From the NCBI GenBank assembly GCA_000733355.1, contig JNVV01000008.1:1108659-1172658 (forward strand): DNA of 64,000 bases. Direction: 5' to 3'. The translations under genes and the position numbers were made by a program. The notes beneath the pieces were generated by a model that worked only from the letters and a program-made list of their open reading frames with translations, did no database searches and was not told where the DNA came from. The DNA is from Falciphora oryzae. Taxonomy: Eukaryota; Ascomycota; Sordariomycetes; Magnaporthales; Magnaporthaceae. Positions 34,408-46,627 of this stretch are shown piece after piece (the stretch's first letter is position 1; each line of letters opens with the position of its first letter).

Positions 34408-36305
34408 TGGCTGCGTGGACTTTCGTGGAATAAATTAGCTCGACTGCAACCATGACATTATCCCTCACTCGGTCTATTCACTACCCGTGTGCTGTTCGTG
34501 TGGTATCGGTGTAGGTACTGTAAATGTGCTCAGTGAGACTGAGTGTGCTCAGTGAGGTGGTGAGGTAGGTAGATACCTGTCACTCCGCGGTGGAGGCAGG
34601 TCGGCCTTGCTTCCGGAGGAGGCGGGTGTAGCTCCTGAGCCTATTGAAGAGCACACATGATTGGATAGAATGAGTCAGCACTGCCGGCCAGCCAATTCTG
34701 GTGGTGTGTCGTGGCTGACGGGTCCGACCACCAAACCTTGACCGACCCACAGTTCCGAGATGATTGGACCACAAGGCACCAGGGCCCTGGCTTGCAAGGC
34801 CGAAATAGGAAAAAGAAACTTGGTTGCTCTGGGGCCCCAGGACCCTCGAGTCGAAACCTTCCCAATGAGCACAGCCAGGCAGGAAGTTTCACAGGGCATT
34901 TCAAAGGGCACCGCCTACCAACAGCACCCGCCTCCAGCCCCAGCTTGAGGGTACGTGACAGTGATTCGATTCGGTGCCCAGCAGCCGGGTGAAATGGACG
35001 AAGCGCCCCCCCATGCACCGTGATTGATTGCATCCTGCTGCCATGTGATTGAGGGCCCGGGGTTTTCAGCCTCAACCGCGGATCGGCCACATGGATTGCC
35101 CAGCTGGCAGACCCTTGATATTGAGCTCTCGAGGACCCCGAGAAGGCCGCCTGGACAGGAGGGCGTCTGCAGAAGTTATATCTGCCCCTATACATGCAAT
35201 TGAACGTCACGGTGCGGCCGTGCGGGCGAGGGGGTGGCCAGGAAGCGTCCGGGACGGGACGGCGGTGCTGGCGGCGGAGGGGCGATCGGCGCTTGTAGTG
35301 CTAGTGGGCTACCCCTTGGAAGGGCATTGTCGAATGTGCAGACCGGGCCGCAGGGTCACGGGCGGCGGCGGCGGCGGCACATACGTGTACTCGGCGTGAC
35401 GGCACGGCCGTGGGGATCAAAACGAGTATAAGAATGTGGGCAAAAGCGCGTACTGGGGGCAATTGGATTGGCGGTCGAGGAGTCGAGGGCCCTGGGGTGT
35501 GTTGTTTTGCTGAGTCTCTGGTCCCGTCTTGGAAGGCGCACGATTGGATGCGCGATGCGAATTGGGACGGACGGCCCACCTCGTCGGAGCTTGCCCGCTG
35601 GTACCACATCCCTCCCTCCCTGCACCTTGCCCACCTCACAAGCGGCCCAAACCCCCTTCCCGTGTTGACCCTCCGCCTGGATTATTTTTTTTTCTCCTCC
35701 TCCTGCTCGCTCGACTCCGGCTCCTCTCTTTTTCCTCCTCTCGCGTCCTCCCACGAACCATGCCGCCCGCGCCCGGCCTCGACCACAACCACAAACGCGC
35801 AAACCACCTCCAGGCCCTGCAGGTACATCCACCACCAGCTGCTGCGGCCTTAGCCACCCCGGCAGTAGCTCCCTCGATTCGACAGCCTGCGCGGGTCCCG
35901 GCAGCCACCGTGCCTGGTGCCCATGCAACCTTAGCCCGCTCGCCCCGAACCTCAAATCTTTCGCGTCACGCCTGCCGAGGGCGACTCAAACCCGCCCGCC
36001 GACCCGAACCCATCAACCGCCTCGCCCCTGACCAGCCGACGCGACTGACTCCCGCTGCGCGAGCCCGATTCGACTGCCTTTCATTCGCTCCGCCCCGGCC
36101 GCTCCGCTTTCCCGGCGCGCGGCGCGTCTGACCCTCGGCCCAGTCCCCCATTTGGGGCTCACCACCTCTCGCGATACCCTTTGCAGCCAACACATCTGCT
36201 CATCCCCTCCCTCAGACGCCGCCGCCGAGCCCTCCCACGCACTCACCCGATACTTGGACCTAGTCCGCTCCCGACACCTCCTGAGCGCCGGCCCACAACA
36301 CGATC
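34408..36305. promoter_or_regulatory. intergenic, ITC1 promoter and leader
   Basis: This 1.9 kb region lies between the ALG8 stop and the ITC1 start. The right 650 bp is CT-rich (35640-36300), typical of a fungal promoter/leader, and can be translated as a Pro/Ala/Arg-rich open frame that I regard as chance. No other gene was recognised. Confidence 0.5.
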
Positions 36306-39300
36306 ATGGTATTATTCTCTGCGCTCTTCCTCTCTCTCGGCGTACCCATCCCATCTCTTGCTAACTGTCATCCTCAGGTGTTGTTCAAGCGCAAACCGGT
36401 GCGGTTCCTCGAGCCGCCCCGGGACCTCGATGACTCGGCTGAGGTTGGTTTATCAAGCCCCTTTTTCTGGTTCCTCGACGGCCAGCCCCTTTTCTCAGGC
36501 ACTGACCGCCACGCACAGGTCTGGCATATTCCCCAGACGGGAGAGATATTCCCCACGTACGAAGAATATCTGAACCGGTATGTTGTGGCCCCAACATCGC
36601 CGACCCCCTTGAGTAACGTATTAGTCTAACCACCAAGCCCAGCATGGATTTCTATAAGCAGGTGGGCGCCTAGCAGGCATCCTGGTCCAGCCCGGGCTCC
36701 CTTCCTCTCTTTCGACACAAGTCACTCTTGCTCACATACGCTCTGCATGTAGTCCCGCTTCATTTGCCAGATCACCGGCCACTCTAACCTCACATTCTTC
36801 GAGGCTCTGCGCAGCGAGGTACGCAAACGTGTTGGCGCATGGCTCAGCCCCTCCGCCCTTGATCCCACAGGCTTGAGTGGACACGCCCACTGACCCAAGT
36901 TCCACCCTAGCTCGCTGGTGCCCAGGAGGTCGACCAGGCGTTCCCCGAGGCCCTGAAAGGCCCTGTTTTGCGCCGCGTCCAGTTCCAGACCGTATCTAGG
37001 ATAGACCACCTGGTCGACATGGTTTTCGAAGAGTTCAAGGCCGATTACTACCCCGGCGAGTCAGTCGGTGTCCAACTCTCCCAAGGCGACCGGCACCAAG
37101 GCCTAGTCCGCGAGAAGGCCAAGTTCGGCAGCAAGGTCCTCCCGGATGGCACTCTGACCCAGCCATACACCCTTTACCTGGTCAGCCTGGACGACCGGGC
37201 CGGCGAGGAGGCACAGGTGGATAGCGAGCATATCTGGCGCGACCGCAAAATCTTCACCAAATCGGTGCTGCGCTCCTTTATCAAGAAGACAGTGACGAGG
37301 GAAGCCTGGAACGGCGCCCCGTGGCTAGTCAAGCATGATGTTGCGGCACGCTACCATATTGACACCAGGGTGCCGCCCCAGCTGCGTTACGATAACAAGC
37401 TTCTCGAGCGGAAGCAGCTCCTAGCGCAGAAGAAAGGACTGCAACCAGGTGCCGAAACGAACGGCAACCACGGTGCCAACAGGCCAAACGGGATCGACGG
37501 TGCAGGTGTCAACCCCTTCACTGCTGCCGGCCCCATGCGACTCCCAGAGCTGAAACCAGCGCCGAAGAGCCACAAGGCCAAGCACCTCCAGCAGCCGCAG
37601 CCGCCGCCGACCCACGTAGGCAAGGGCAAGCAGAACGGCTTCGTGGACCACCTCGGCCACAGCCCAGACTTTGCGCAGCACCTCCCCATGGCCGGCAACC
37701 CTTTCCAGTTCCCAGTCTCGTTCCGCAGCCAAGCGCCCGCTCCGCCGCCCATGTATGTCGTACCAGAGCCGCCCCCGCCGCCTCCGCCGCCGAAGTACCC
37801 GATCGAGGACCTACAGCTCGAGCCCCAGGGCCGCACGCGACCGCGGTTGAGCTTCCTGTGCCGGGATGTGCCGGGCAGCGCTCAGGAGGCTTCTTCATCA
37901 GCACCGATGGCGCTGGCTGAGAAGATCCTCATGAAGTCTGTGGGACCCCTGCTAGAAACTTGGGACACGTTGAGCGTTTACTGTGAGGTGTTCAAGCTGG
38001 ACTCATTTACTTTCGAGTCCTATGTGGAATCTCTCATTGTGGCCTCAGAGGAGCTTCGTCCGCAGCTGTACGACGAAATCCACTGCGCGGTGCTCTCGAT
38101 CCTGGTCAGCTCAGAAAAGGACGGCGGCAAGCCCCAGGTACCCTTGCCAGAGCTGGATGATGACGAGGATGACGAAGATGACGAGGAGGAGCAGAGTGCA
38201 GAACCGACGCCCGAGCCTCAGCCTCAGCCGACCGGACGGGCCACAAGGAGTAGCTTGGCGAAGCTCGAGGCCGAGAGGCTAGCAAACGAGGCCGCGGCTG
38301 CGGAGAAAGAAATCGAAGAGGAGGCAGCAGTGAAGCATAGGGCTGAGGACGTGTTGGACGAGTTCGACTGGGTCGAGCAATTAGCAAAACGCAATTTCCA
38401 GGACGGCGGCTGGGAGCATATCATGGTTGGGCTGCTGCATCAGCTTTCCAAGGACGAGCGCCACAAGCCGTCATGCGAGGAGCTGTTGTCGCACCTCGTC
38501 CCCGCCGACGTCGAGCCGACTAGGGAGACGATCCGACAACACTACGCCGCGATGGACGTTAACCTCCGAGTGATGGCCCTACAGATCATCTGCATGCTGA
38601 CGGCCGACACAAAGGCCGTGCGAGCATACATGGAAGAATGCAGCGAGACGATGACTGAGTACCGGAAGAACAAGATTGAGTTCCAACGACAGAGGAAGCA
38701 AGCGTAAGTGGTACCCCTGGCTTGGCTCTGTGCGCCGTGTTGCGTACAGAGTGCCAAACAGAAACTAACAAATGCGATACCTGCAGAATTGAGGAGCTCA
38801 AGGCGCTCAACGAGGAACGCAAGATCCTCCTGCCAGACAACATGCCGCCCTCGCCACAGCCAGAACCAGTGAAGCTGAACGGCGGGGATGCCAAATCGAC
38901 AGACCGCGAAGGATCGACCCCTACGGTGGAGGATGACACCATGGCCGAGGCAGAGGACGAAGCTCCAGTTGGCCGAGGGCTCAGGAGAGCACAGGACAGG
39001 GCAGCACAACGGCAGCGCAAGCGTGAGCTGGAGGCGGAACGCAAGAGGGAGGCCGAGGCGGCTGCGAAGGTGCCCAAACCGTCCAGGCAGTTCCTCAAGG
39101 TGCTGAAGGAGATCGACAAGAAAGAGGAGGAGATCAAGAAGTGCGAGGCAGAGATCGCCGTGATAGATAACGACTTGCGCGAGGCCGACTGCCCCAGAAC
39201 ACGCGTCCTGGGTAAGGACCGGTTCTGGAACCGGTACTACTGGTTTGAGCGCAACGGCATGCCCTACGGCGGCCTCCCTGACAGCTCGACGGCCTCGGCC

Positions 39301-39918
39301 GGGTATGCAAACGGATGCATATGGGTCCAAGGACCAGACGAGCTGGAGCGCGAGGGCTACATCGACATGCCGGCGGATCTGCAGACCGAGTACAAGACTA
39401 AATTCGGACTGACGGTCCCAGAGCGCAAGGAGAAGGAGGAGGCGCCCACCAGTCTTTTCAACGCAAGGCAGTGGGGCTTCATCTCGGAGCCCGATGACCT
39501 CGTCAAGCTAATAGAGTGGCTCGACCCGAGGGGTTTCAACGAGCTGAGGCTCAGGAAGGAGCTGGTGCAGTTCAGGGACAAGATCGAGACGCACATGCGG
39601 AACCGCAAGGCGTACCTCGAGGCGGGCGAGCAGCCGCACGAGGAGACGGTGGAGAAGAAGAGCGCGCCGTCGGGCAGCGCCAGCAGCAAGCGCATGAGCA
39701 CGCGCACCCGGGTCGTGCAGACGCCGGAGCCGCCCCAGTACCGCTGTCTCGAGTGGGAAAACCTGACGGCCATCAACGAGCTGGGCCACCTCCACAGCGC
39801 GTATCCGCCGCCGCCTCGAGTCAAGAAGCCGAGTCGCAAAAAGGAGGCCGCCGATGCCGCCGCCGTCTCGGACAAGAAGAAGCCCCTGAGCCGTCAGGGT
39901 ACCAGATACAACTTCTAA
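36306..39918 (+). CDS. itc1: ISW2-complex subunit Itc1 (WAC/DDT/WHIM protein)
   Basis: Accessory subunit of the ISW2-type chromatin remodeller, which positions nucleosomes to repress transcription. Seven exons: 36306-36308 (just ATG), 36378-36443, 36519-36577, 36643-36661, 36753-36818, 36911-38703 and 38787-39918. They total 3138 nt, 1045 residues. The start MVLFKRKPVRFLEPP matches Itc1 orthologues, which supports the codon-only first exon. The WAC domain spans about residues 24-125 (VWHIPQTGEIFPTYEEYL, FICQITGHSNLTFFEALRSE). A basic/Pro-rich linker follows. The DDT domain is about 410-475 (ETWDTLSVYCEVFKLDSF), followed by an acidic run. WHIM-type blocks continue to DRFWNRYYWFERNGMPYG near residue 810. 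Four introns crowd the first 500 bp. Nuclear location is expected. Confidence 0.93.
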
Positions 39919-40468
39919 ACAAGCCCTCTTGTTTTGGGCTGGTTGGCGGGTTGCTCTGGCCTGCAGCTTCCTGCTGGCCCCGAGCTTGCCACGTTGGGAC
40001 ATGACTTGTCGGCCTAGGGTGCATAACGCCCATTTGAACCAAGTATTCGTATATACAGGCATCCATACCAACCACATGTCTAATCGGAGGAGGAAAAAAA
40101 AAAAACATGTGGGAGCCCCGATGACTTAGTATTTATAGCCACCAAGGACAATCAGGCGACAAGATTGCCGCTGCAACAACAGCAGCAATAGCATCAGACC
40201 GGCGGCAATAGGGTGGACTGTTTATGTGGCGACCGGGGCTCAAACGCAGTGGCGGTGAACTCGGATAAACGTTCCCATTTCTAACCGGTCGATTCGGATG
40301 TATCCATGGCATTTAGATGTGGCTCAACTCAAATAAAAAAGCGCTTTGTATTTATGAAAAACCCTTTGTTCTCTCTCATCTCTGCCTAGACTATAGATTT
40401 TGACACTTTCACCAGCCTGACCCGGTTGGCCAGGCCGATTCGGAAATAAACCAACTGACCGCCTTGCT
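39919..40468. other. intergenic, no gene recognised
   Basis: The 550 bp between converging 3' ends of ITC1 and the PDI-like relic contains the ITC1 3' flank with an A run at 40093-40104. No coding frame is supported. Confidence 0.45.
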
Positions 40469-42214
40469 TCACAGCTTGTCGCGTCTGTAGCCGGCCGTCC
40501 TTATCTTCACGCCGGGAATCGAGGCGATGGAGAACTTCCTGGTGGCCACGCGGTCGGGCCGAGGTCGGCGAAGAACCTGGGGCTGGCGCTGGGCAGACCC
40601 GGCCCTGGAAGACGTCAAGCCCCCATCGCCGGATCGAACGGGCATCGATGGGGCGGCCGCGCGGGCGCGGGTACACGCGGTCCTTGGAGAGCCGGTGCAG
40701 CGCTCCCGAGGGAGGACAAGACGCGGGCAAGCCGCCCAGGCTAGGTTGGGCGGGAGGCCGAGCTTCGCGGGAAGGCCGGGGAAGTCGGCCGGGTCGGCCA
40801 CCACGGCGGTCAGGGAGTCGCGGTAGCTCTTGGCCAGCTTGGCCATATGCGCAGGGAGTCCCGCTCAGGCTCGGTGCAGGCGAGGAGATAGACCATGGGC
40901 CAGCCGCGCTGCGTGATGCTCGGGTTGCGGGTGTTAGTTGGCTGGTCATGGAAGAGACGGCAAGCAAAAGAGGGATGGGCGGTGTGATGGCCCACAGTGC
41001 GTCAAGAACTAACATCAAGGTATCTCTGGTGATTCAGCGGCGTCAGATGGGCGACATCAGGCCTTCCGGCGTCACAGATGAAGGCTTCGAGCGCGGTCGC
41101 GGCGACGGCAGCACTGTCGGCCCCATCCTCAAAATCAGGCAAGACAAAGCGGGAGACGTGGCCGCCGCCGGGCCTGTAGCAGACGACAAAGGCCCGCCCG
41201 GAGCCGCCGCCGCCTTTGCCCTCTTGGCCGTTTGCGACGACAAGCGCGGGTCCGTCACGAGACCAAGTGAGAATTCATCCCGATACTGCAGGGCGGCACG
41301 GCGGTGGGACAGGGTCCTGGGGTCGTCAGCAACCCCGCCCTGGGGCGGCACAAAGGCGACAAAGACGACCTGGTCGACCGTCTGGGACGACGCCAGCGTC
41401 TCGGTCGTGGCCAGCCCCGACACGTCGGGATGCCTGTGACGGGCCAGATACCGGGAGATGCTGCGGGGTTTGAGGCGGCGGCGGCGGCGCAAAGCCTTCT
41501 TCTCAGCTCACACGATATTGGGGACGCTAATGCTCGATGCGGGAGGCAGAGCGGGGGGCCATGTCTCTCTTGGAGCCGGCTGAGTGGTGGTGGTGGGTGG
41601 GAATCGAACTTACGCGGCCGCAGTCATCGACCCCTGGTACGCAGCAGGCGGGCCGGGGCTGTCGCGGCGGAAAAGGCGGATGGCGGGATAAGCAGCAGAG
41701 GCAGCGAGAGCGCAGACCTCACCCGCACCACCACCGCCGCCGCCAGCAGCGGAACAGTCTATGCTCACCAGCGTCTCATCGACAATAACAGAGGCCGCTG
41801 CGGCGTCCCATTGTCCTTCCAGCCACCGGGATTTGGGCCTGCCGGGACTCACTTCAGCGTCCGGTCCTCGATGGTGTCGTCGGGAGCTTGTAGGAGGGGC
41901 GGGCGGGCACGTCTCACTCTAGGGGCTAGTATTGGTGGTCAGCATTTGTCGGGCTGGCTGTATGCGCCCGTCGGGGGCGGGTGGCGGGATCCTCACAAGC
42001 ACAACTGCATGCAGCCAACATTAGCACACGCGCGTCAGCGGCCTGTCGAGGCGAATCTGCCCAGATGCACAGGGTATAATGCTTTGAGGACCCGCCTCTA
42101 CGCACGCGCTACCAGGACAAGGCTGTGCCGCTCGACAACAGTCGCGAGCTCGGGCTCGGGCACGGCCGGTAGCAGCCGAAGGAGACAGAGGAGCCAGGGG
42201 CAGGGTCTCGGCAT
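40469..42214 (-). pseudogene. PDI/thioredoxin-fold protein relic
   Basis: A broken gene resembling fungal protein disulfide-isomerases, read leftwards from an ATG at 42214. It begins with a signal-peptide-like MPRPCPWLLCLLRLLPAV, then VVERHSLVLVAR. Next comes a thioredoxin-like segment with VDETLVSIDC and AAYPAIRLFRRDSPGPPAAYQ (41800-41617). A well-formed GTAAGT...CAG intron (about 41605-41467) joins this to SRYLARHRHPDVSGLATTET and ALQYRDEFSLGLVTD. The frame then breaks near 41260, resuming as FVVCYRPGGGHVSRFVLPDF and RPDVAHLTPLNHQRYLD. It breaks again near 40850 (MAKLAKSYRDSLTAVVADP), near 40710 (LHRLSKDRVYPRPRGRPIDA) and near 40590, ending GYRRDKL. No CxxC active site was found. The C-terminal RDKL looks like a degraded xDEL ER-retention signal. 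At least four breaks make a working product unlikely as sequenced. Confidence 0.7.
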
Positions 42215-45103
42215 CTGGTCGACACAGGTGCTGTCAGTCGGGGGAAAATCGCAGTCCTGCAGGTCGGGTGGTGTATCTGTTGCACACGACCGAGTCACAC
42301 ACACACCTTCCGAGTGCGGATGGATGTATCGTCCCACGGAGCGGGGAGATAGGTAAGGTATTATTTATTGCATTGGCCAAGATACACAGGGACAGATGCT
42401 GACAGAGGGTGACAGACAGACAGCGGAGAGACAAACAGAAGACGCCTGCGAGGTGATGACGTCGGTTCCATTTTTACCCAGGTTTCCTTGCCGCGTGCAT
42501 GCGACAGCGGCCGTTGATGGATTTTGGGCGTCCACCCACTGCGACTCTGTTTCGGGCCCTCTGGCGAGAGATGAGGGCAGCCCGTTCCCCCGCTCTCCCC
42601 CGGCTGACGGAGCGCCAAGAAAGAAAACAGACAGAGGACGAAAAGGAGGGGAAGACGCGGCTGTGCTACGAAAGCGGACGGGAGGCTGCTCGAGCGCTCA
42701 TTTCTTCGGGGCTGTCTGTCGAGAGAGGGCGCGTGCCCGACCATCCAAGCCATGGCACACAACACGAGGCACGGTGAGTGTGATTCGTGGACTCGTGGGC
42801 TCACGGGAGTGCTGCCAGCGCGGTGTTTTTGGTGTCTTCCATCGGGAAGGTAGGGAGCCAGCCAGCCAGGCAGCCAGCCGTGTGCTTGCTCTCCTGCAAG
42901 TTGAGCCGGAACTTTAAGTGCAGCCGGCTTGGGAACACTGGCGCGGCATTTCTGAAAACCCTAGCGCCGGGTCCCAGCGTCCAGGATTGGAGGCCAGCCG
43001 GGCAGCCAGCCGCCTCCGCGGTTTCCCGTCTGCCTGGTTGGTTTTGGTTGGGTCTGGTGGCTCGAGAGAAAAATTGAGGCATTTCGTGGCGAGAGCGCAC
43101 GGGCTCAGAAAAAAAAGGAAGGAGAGAAAGGAAATGTCTTGTTTCAACCGCAGCCGCGCGCGAGCCACCAAAGAAAGGGGGCCGCCATGGAGATCAGCTG
43201 GAAACAAAACGAAACAAACGGCCCGTCGCCGGCAGGAGCCACTATCAATCACATCAACTCAGTGGAGGTCAGGCTGAAAGCAGACTCATGGCTTCTCCTC
43301 CAAATGACCCTGAAGGTTAGAACATGACATCTACCCGCCGTCTTTAGCTAGAAGACTAGCATCCTTCCCTCATTCCTCCATTTTTTGGCCCCACAGACGC
43401 AGGCATGCGCTCGACGGCGGCGGCAAATGTCTTTGTGACAAAAAAGACAGCCTAAGCCAGTGTAAGCTGCCAAGCAGCAAAAGTGGAGCGCCAGCCCTTT
43501 TCTTTCCTTTTTTTTTTTTTTTTCCTTTTATCTCTTCCTTTCTTTTTTTAACCACCTGCTAGTGCGTTTCATGTTCCAAAGTGGAGGGGCTGTCTTGCCG
43601 GTAGTGGTGGTGTGGTTCGGCCTTCTGTTGGTGGTGCTGAGAAATCTGGCTGCACGAAGTGGGAGCGTAGCATTCTGGACTCATCGGGGAAAAAAGACAG
43701 AAAAAGATGGAGCGCGGGAGATGTGAAGACGACGGAGCAGACAGTGCGAGACTCCACTCGCGCCACTCGATCCTTCCAATCCCAATTCAATTGAGGGGCC
43801 GAGGGGCCATGTGTGCCTGGATCTGGATCTGGCATCTTCCCTGGGCCTAAGATCCCCGTCAACCGTCGACCGTCCAACAATCAGTCAATCCCATCTGGGC
43901 AACATTGTGCTTTTTCGACGCGTCCGGGCTTGGCGGCTTGGTGCTACCCAAAGAGGTTGGAGCAAAAAAAGCACGAGAAAGGGATGATGACTACGTGTGC
44001 ACTCACTGTCGCTCACAGCTCGCCTCGTTGTTGGTCGGATGGCCGGAAGATCGGGGAAGGGTGGCGAGGAGCCTGTCCCTTGCACTAGCGTGCCGCGCTA
44101 GCACAGGGGCCGGCCACTCCCACGGACACCAGCACTTCACGATAACTTTTTTTTTTCTTCCTTCTTTTGCTCAGTGTGCCGGTGACACAGTCTGATCTGT
44201 TTCTGTGGCGCGCGCCGCGCACGGTGCAAACACCCACCCAACGCACGCGCCGCCCCAACGCAAACACAAACGGTGCGTGGGGTGGTGGTGCCCCTGACTG
44301 CCTGCCTACACCCAAACCACCGGTCCTTGGCCCTGCAGCTAAGGGAGAGGGGACTGATAAGCCGACCGACCATCACGGCCAAGCGCCCGAGGTCTCAAAT
44401 CGGTGCCATACCACCGTCGGCCTGCCCTGCCCCTCCCCGCAGGAGCGCGTACCTGGCGCCTAGGCTGCCGGCTGCGTGCCCGGACATGTACTAAGTCGGT
44501 ACGAGCAGGGCCAGGGGGCTGCGCGGGCTGGCACGGCTGGGCCTCTCTCCCCTCCCTCGTATTAATGGCCTCGTCGCCCGCCTGCGCCGGCGGTTGGTGG
44601 TTTCTCCTTCTCGACACCACCGCCTCTCTGTTCTCTCTCCCTTGGGCCTTGTCCTTCCTTCGCTTCGCCTGTGTTTCGTTTCTTGCTGGCAATCTTCGGT
44701 TCCAGCCTCGCACTCCTTTCACCCGCCACTCGGCCTAGCTGCCGATCCCCAAGCACCGTCCTCTCCTTTCAGACGAAAGAACCTTTGTTCTTGACTGCCC
44801 TTCTTTCATCGAAGCATCGAGCCAGCGGCTTCAAGACTTCATCGTCCCCCTGCCAGCTCATCTTTGCTACACATTCATTCCTGGTGCTCCGGACACAGCA
44901 CTTTTTCTTGGTTACACTGCATTGTGCCAGATTCAGACACAGAGATACCCATCTTGACCACAAACGGCCAACGAATATATACCCCCTTTCAGAGACAGGC
45001 CCTTCATCACTACCACACCCAGCAGCGCTCGCTTTCGATTCATCTCGTCACTTGTGACGCACACAAACACTCCAACCAACAGAGACAGACCGAGTCCGAT
45101 ACC
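42215..45103. promoter_or_regulatory. long intergenic region, promoter and leader of DUF1996 gene
   Basis: This 2.9 kb region carries no supportable coding frame. A 16-nt T run lies at 43508-43523. The last 550 bp is CT-rich and keeps an open frame in phase with the DUF1996 gene up to 44864, but the translation (Ser/His/Thr-rich) is leader-like, not protein-like. No RNA gene was identified. Confidence 0.5.
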
Positions 45104-46627
45104 ATGAAATCCGGCATCTTCTCCGCCGCGGCGGCCTTGGTGGGCGCCGTCTTGGCCAAGAATGGTAGAACATTTGCCGTCCTGCGCTTCAACGGCGACG
45201 GCCCGCTCGTGGAGGGCCGCATGGACCCAATTGTTGAGCCCGGAAAAACCAGCGCCCACGTTCACACCGTCCAGGGCGCCAGCAACTTCGGCATCAACGC
45301 CACAGCCGATGATCTCTCCAAGTCCAGCTGCACGACCGCCATGATCAAGGGCGACCTGAGTGCCTACTGGTTCCCCAAGCTCTACTTCCACGACAAGGAC
45401 GCCAACACCTTCGAGCCCGTCGAGATGTTCTACATGAACGTGTACTACTTCTTCGAGGGCACCAACGACCAGATCAAGGCCTTCCCCCATGGCCTTCAGA
45501 TGGTTAGCGGCAAGGCCAACCTGCGCACCGCCCCGGCCTCGGGTGGTGATACCCAGCTCACGCCTGAGAACCCCCAGCCGGCCTCGTGGACCTGCCCTCG
45601 CTCCAACTTCAACCCGCCCTCGTGGCCTGCGAACTCGGACGGCTCCATGGCCGGCATGGGCAGCAAGAACAACAAGGGCGAGGGCGTGGGCTTCCCCTTC
45701 GCCGAGTGCGACGGCTACGCCTCACCCCTGCGCGCCGACCTGCACTTTCCCTCGTGCTACAACCCGGGTGCCGGTCTGAACAACTGGAAGTCGAACATGG
45801 CCTTCCCCTCCAACACCGGCAACGGCATGCAGGACTGCCCCCAGGGCTGGATCCACGTCCCCCACATCTTCTTCGAGGTGTACTGGAACACCCCCAAGTT
45901 CAAGAGCCGCTGGACTCCGGGCGGCAGCTCGCAGCCCTTCGTGCTCTCCAACGGGGACCGCACTGGCTTCTCCATGCACGGCGACTTCCTGGCCGCTTGG
46001 GACGAGAAGGTGCTGCAGAACATCATCGACACGTGCGATGCTGGCTCCAGCGGTATGGACAAGTGCCCAGGCGTGCAACTGAACGACAAGAGCGTCAAGT
46101 GCAGCATCGCGAACCCTACCGGCGAGCAAGTCACGGGCAAGATGTCGGCTCTTCCCGGCAACAACCCCTTGGCCGGCTGGGGTGTCGGCGACGTCAACGT
46201 GGCTCCCATGTCCAACCCTGCTCCCGCTGCCCCCGCCGCCCCGACCGCTCCTGCCAATGGCGCCGGCTCTGCGGACAACAAGCCTTACTCGGAGCCCTCG
46301 CCCCCGGCCAAGGAGGCGAACCCGCCGTCCAGCCCCGACCCTAAGCCCGGCCCCAAGGAGCAACAACAGCAGGCCCCGTCCGCTCCCGTCATGACCCAGC
46401 CGGCCCAGCAGCACAACGACCCCGCACCTGTCGCCACCAAGGTGGTCAAGACTACCGACGCCGCCGGCCATGCCACCCTGGTCACTGTGTACGAGACGGT
46501 CACCACCTGGGAGACGGTTTACGTCTACGAGCGCGACGTGCCCACGCCCACCCCTGACGCCAACGTCAAGCGCCATCTACACAACCACATGCTCCACCAC
46601 CGCAACAAGCACCCTCGCCGGTGGTGA
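45104..46627 (+). CDS. secreted DUF1996-domain protein
   Basis: Single-exon 507-residue protein. The ATG at 45104 starts a signal peptide (MKSGIFSAAAALVGAVLA), which decides the start against the longer open frame from 44864. The DUF1996 domain covers about residues 27-290: LRFNGDGPLVEGRMDPIVEP, HVHTVQGASNFG, YWFPKLYFHD, then SCYNPGAGLNNWKSNMAFPS and GWIHVPHIFFEVYWNT. Many conserved His, Asp and Cys residues suggest an extracellular metal- or carbohydrate-linked fold, but the family's activity is not established. The region from about 350 to 450 is Pro/Ala/Glu-rich and disordered. The C-terminus has a VTVYETVTTWETVYVYE segment seen in many fungal wall or secreted proteins, then a His/Arg-rich tail. 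I see no GPI signal. Strong codon bias (C-ending codons) suggests high expression. Confidence 0.9.
   Translation: MKSGIFSAAAALVGAVLAKNGRTFAVLRFNGDGPLVEGRMDPIVEPGKTSAHVHTVQGASNFGINATADDLSKSSCTTAMIKGDLSAYWFPKLYFHDKDANTFEPVEMFYMNVYYFFEGTNDQIKAFPHGLQMVSGKANLRTAPASGGDTQLTPENPQPASWTCPRSNFNPPSWPANSDGSMAGMGSKNNKGEGVGFPFAECDGYASPLRADLHFPSCYNPGAGLNNWKSNMAFPSNTGNGMQDCPQGWIHVPHIFFEVYWNTPKFKSRWTPGGSSQPFVLSNGDRTGFSMHGDFLAAWDEKVLQNIIDTCDAGSSGMDKCPGVQLNDKSVKCSIANPTGEQVTGKMSALPGNNPLAGWGVGDVNVAPMSNPAPAAPAAPTAPANGAGSADNKPYSEPSPPAKEANPPSSPDPKPGPKEQQQQAPSAPVMTQPAQQHNDPAPVATKVVKTTDAAGHATLVTVYETVTTWETVYVYERDVPTPTPDANVKRHLHNHMLHHRNKHPRRW

Noticed and set aside
35529..36131. 200-codon Pro/Ala/Arg-rich frame before ITC1
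   Set aside because: It lies in the CT-rich ITC1 leader/promoter and shows no conserved segment.
41590..41660. Possible minus-strand tRNA from GTTCGATTCCCAC
   Set aside because: The T-stem does not pair and the sequence is the donor region of the intron in the PDI-like relic.
44864..45103. In-frame N-terminal extension of the DUF1996 protein
   Set aside because: It would bury a clear signal peptide that begins at 45104; the extension looks like an untranslated leader.
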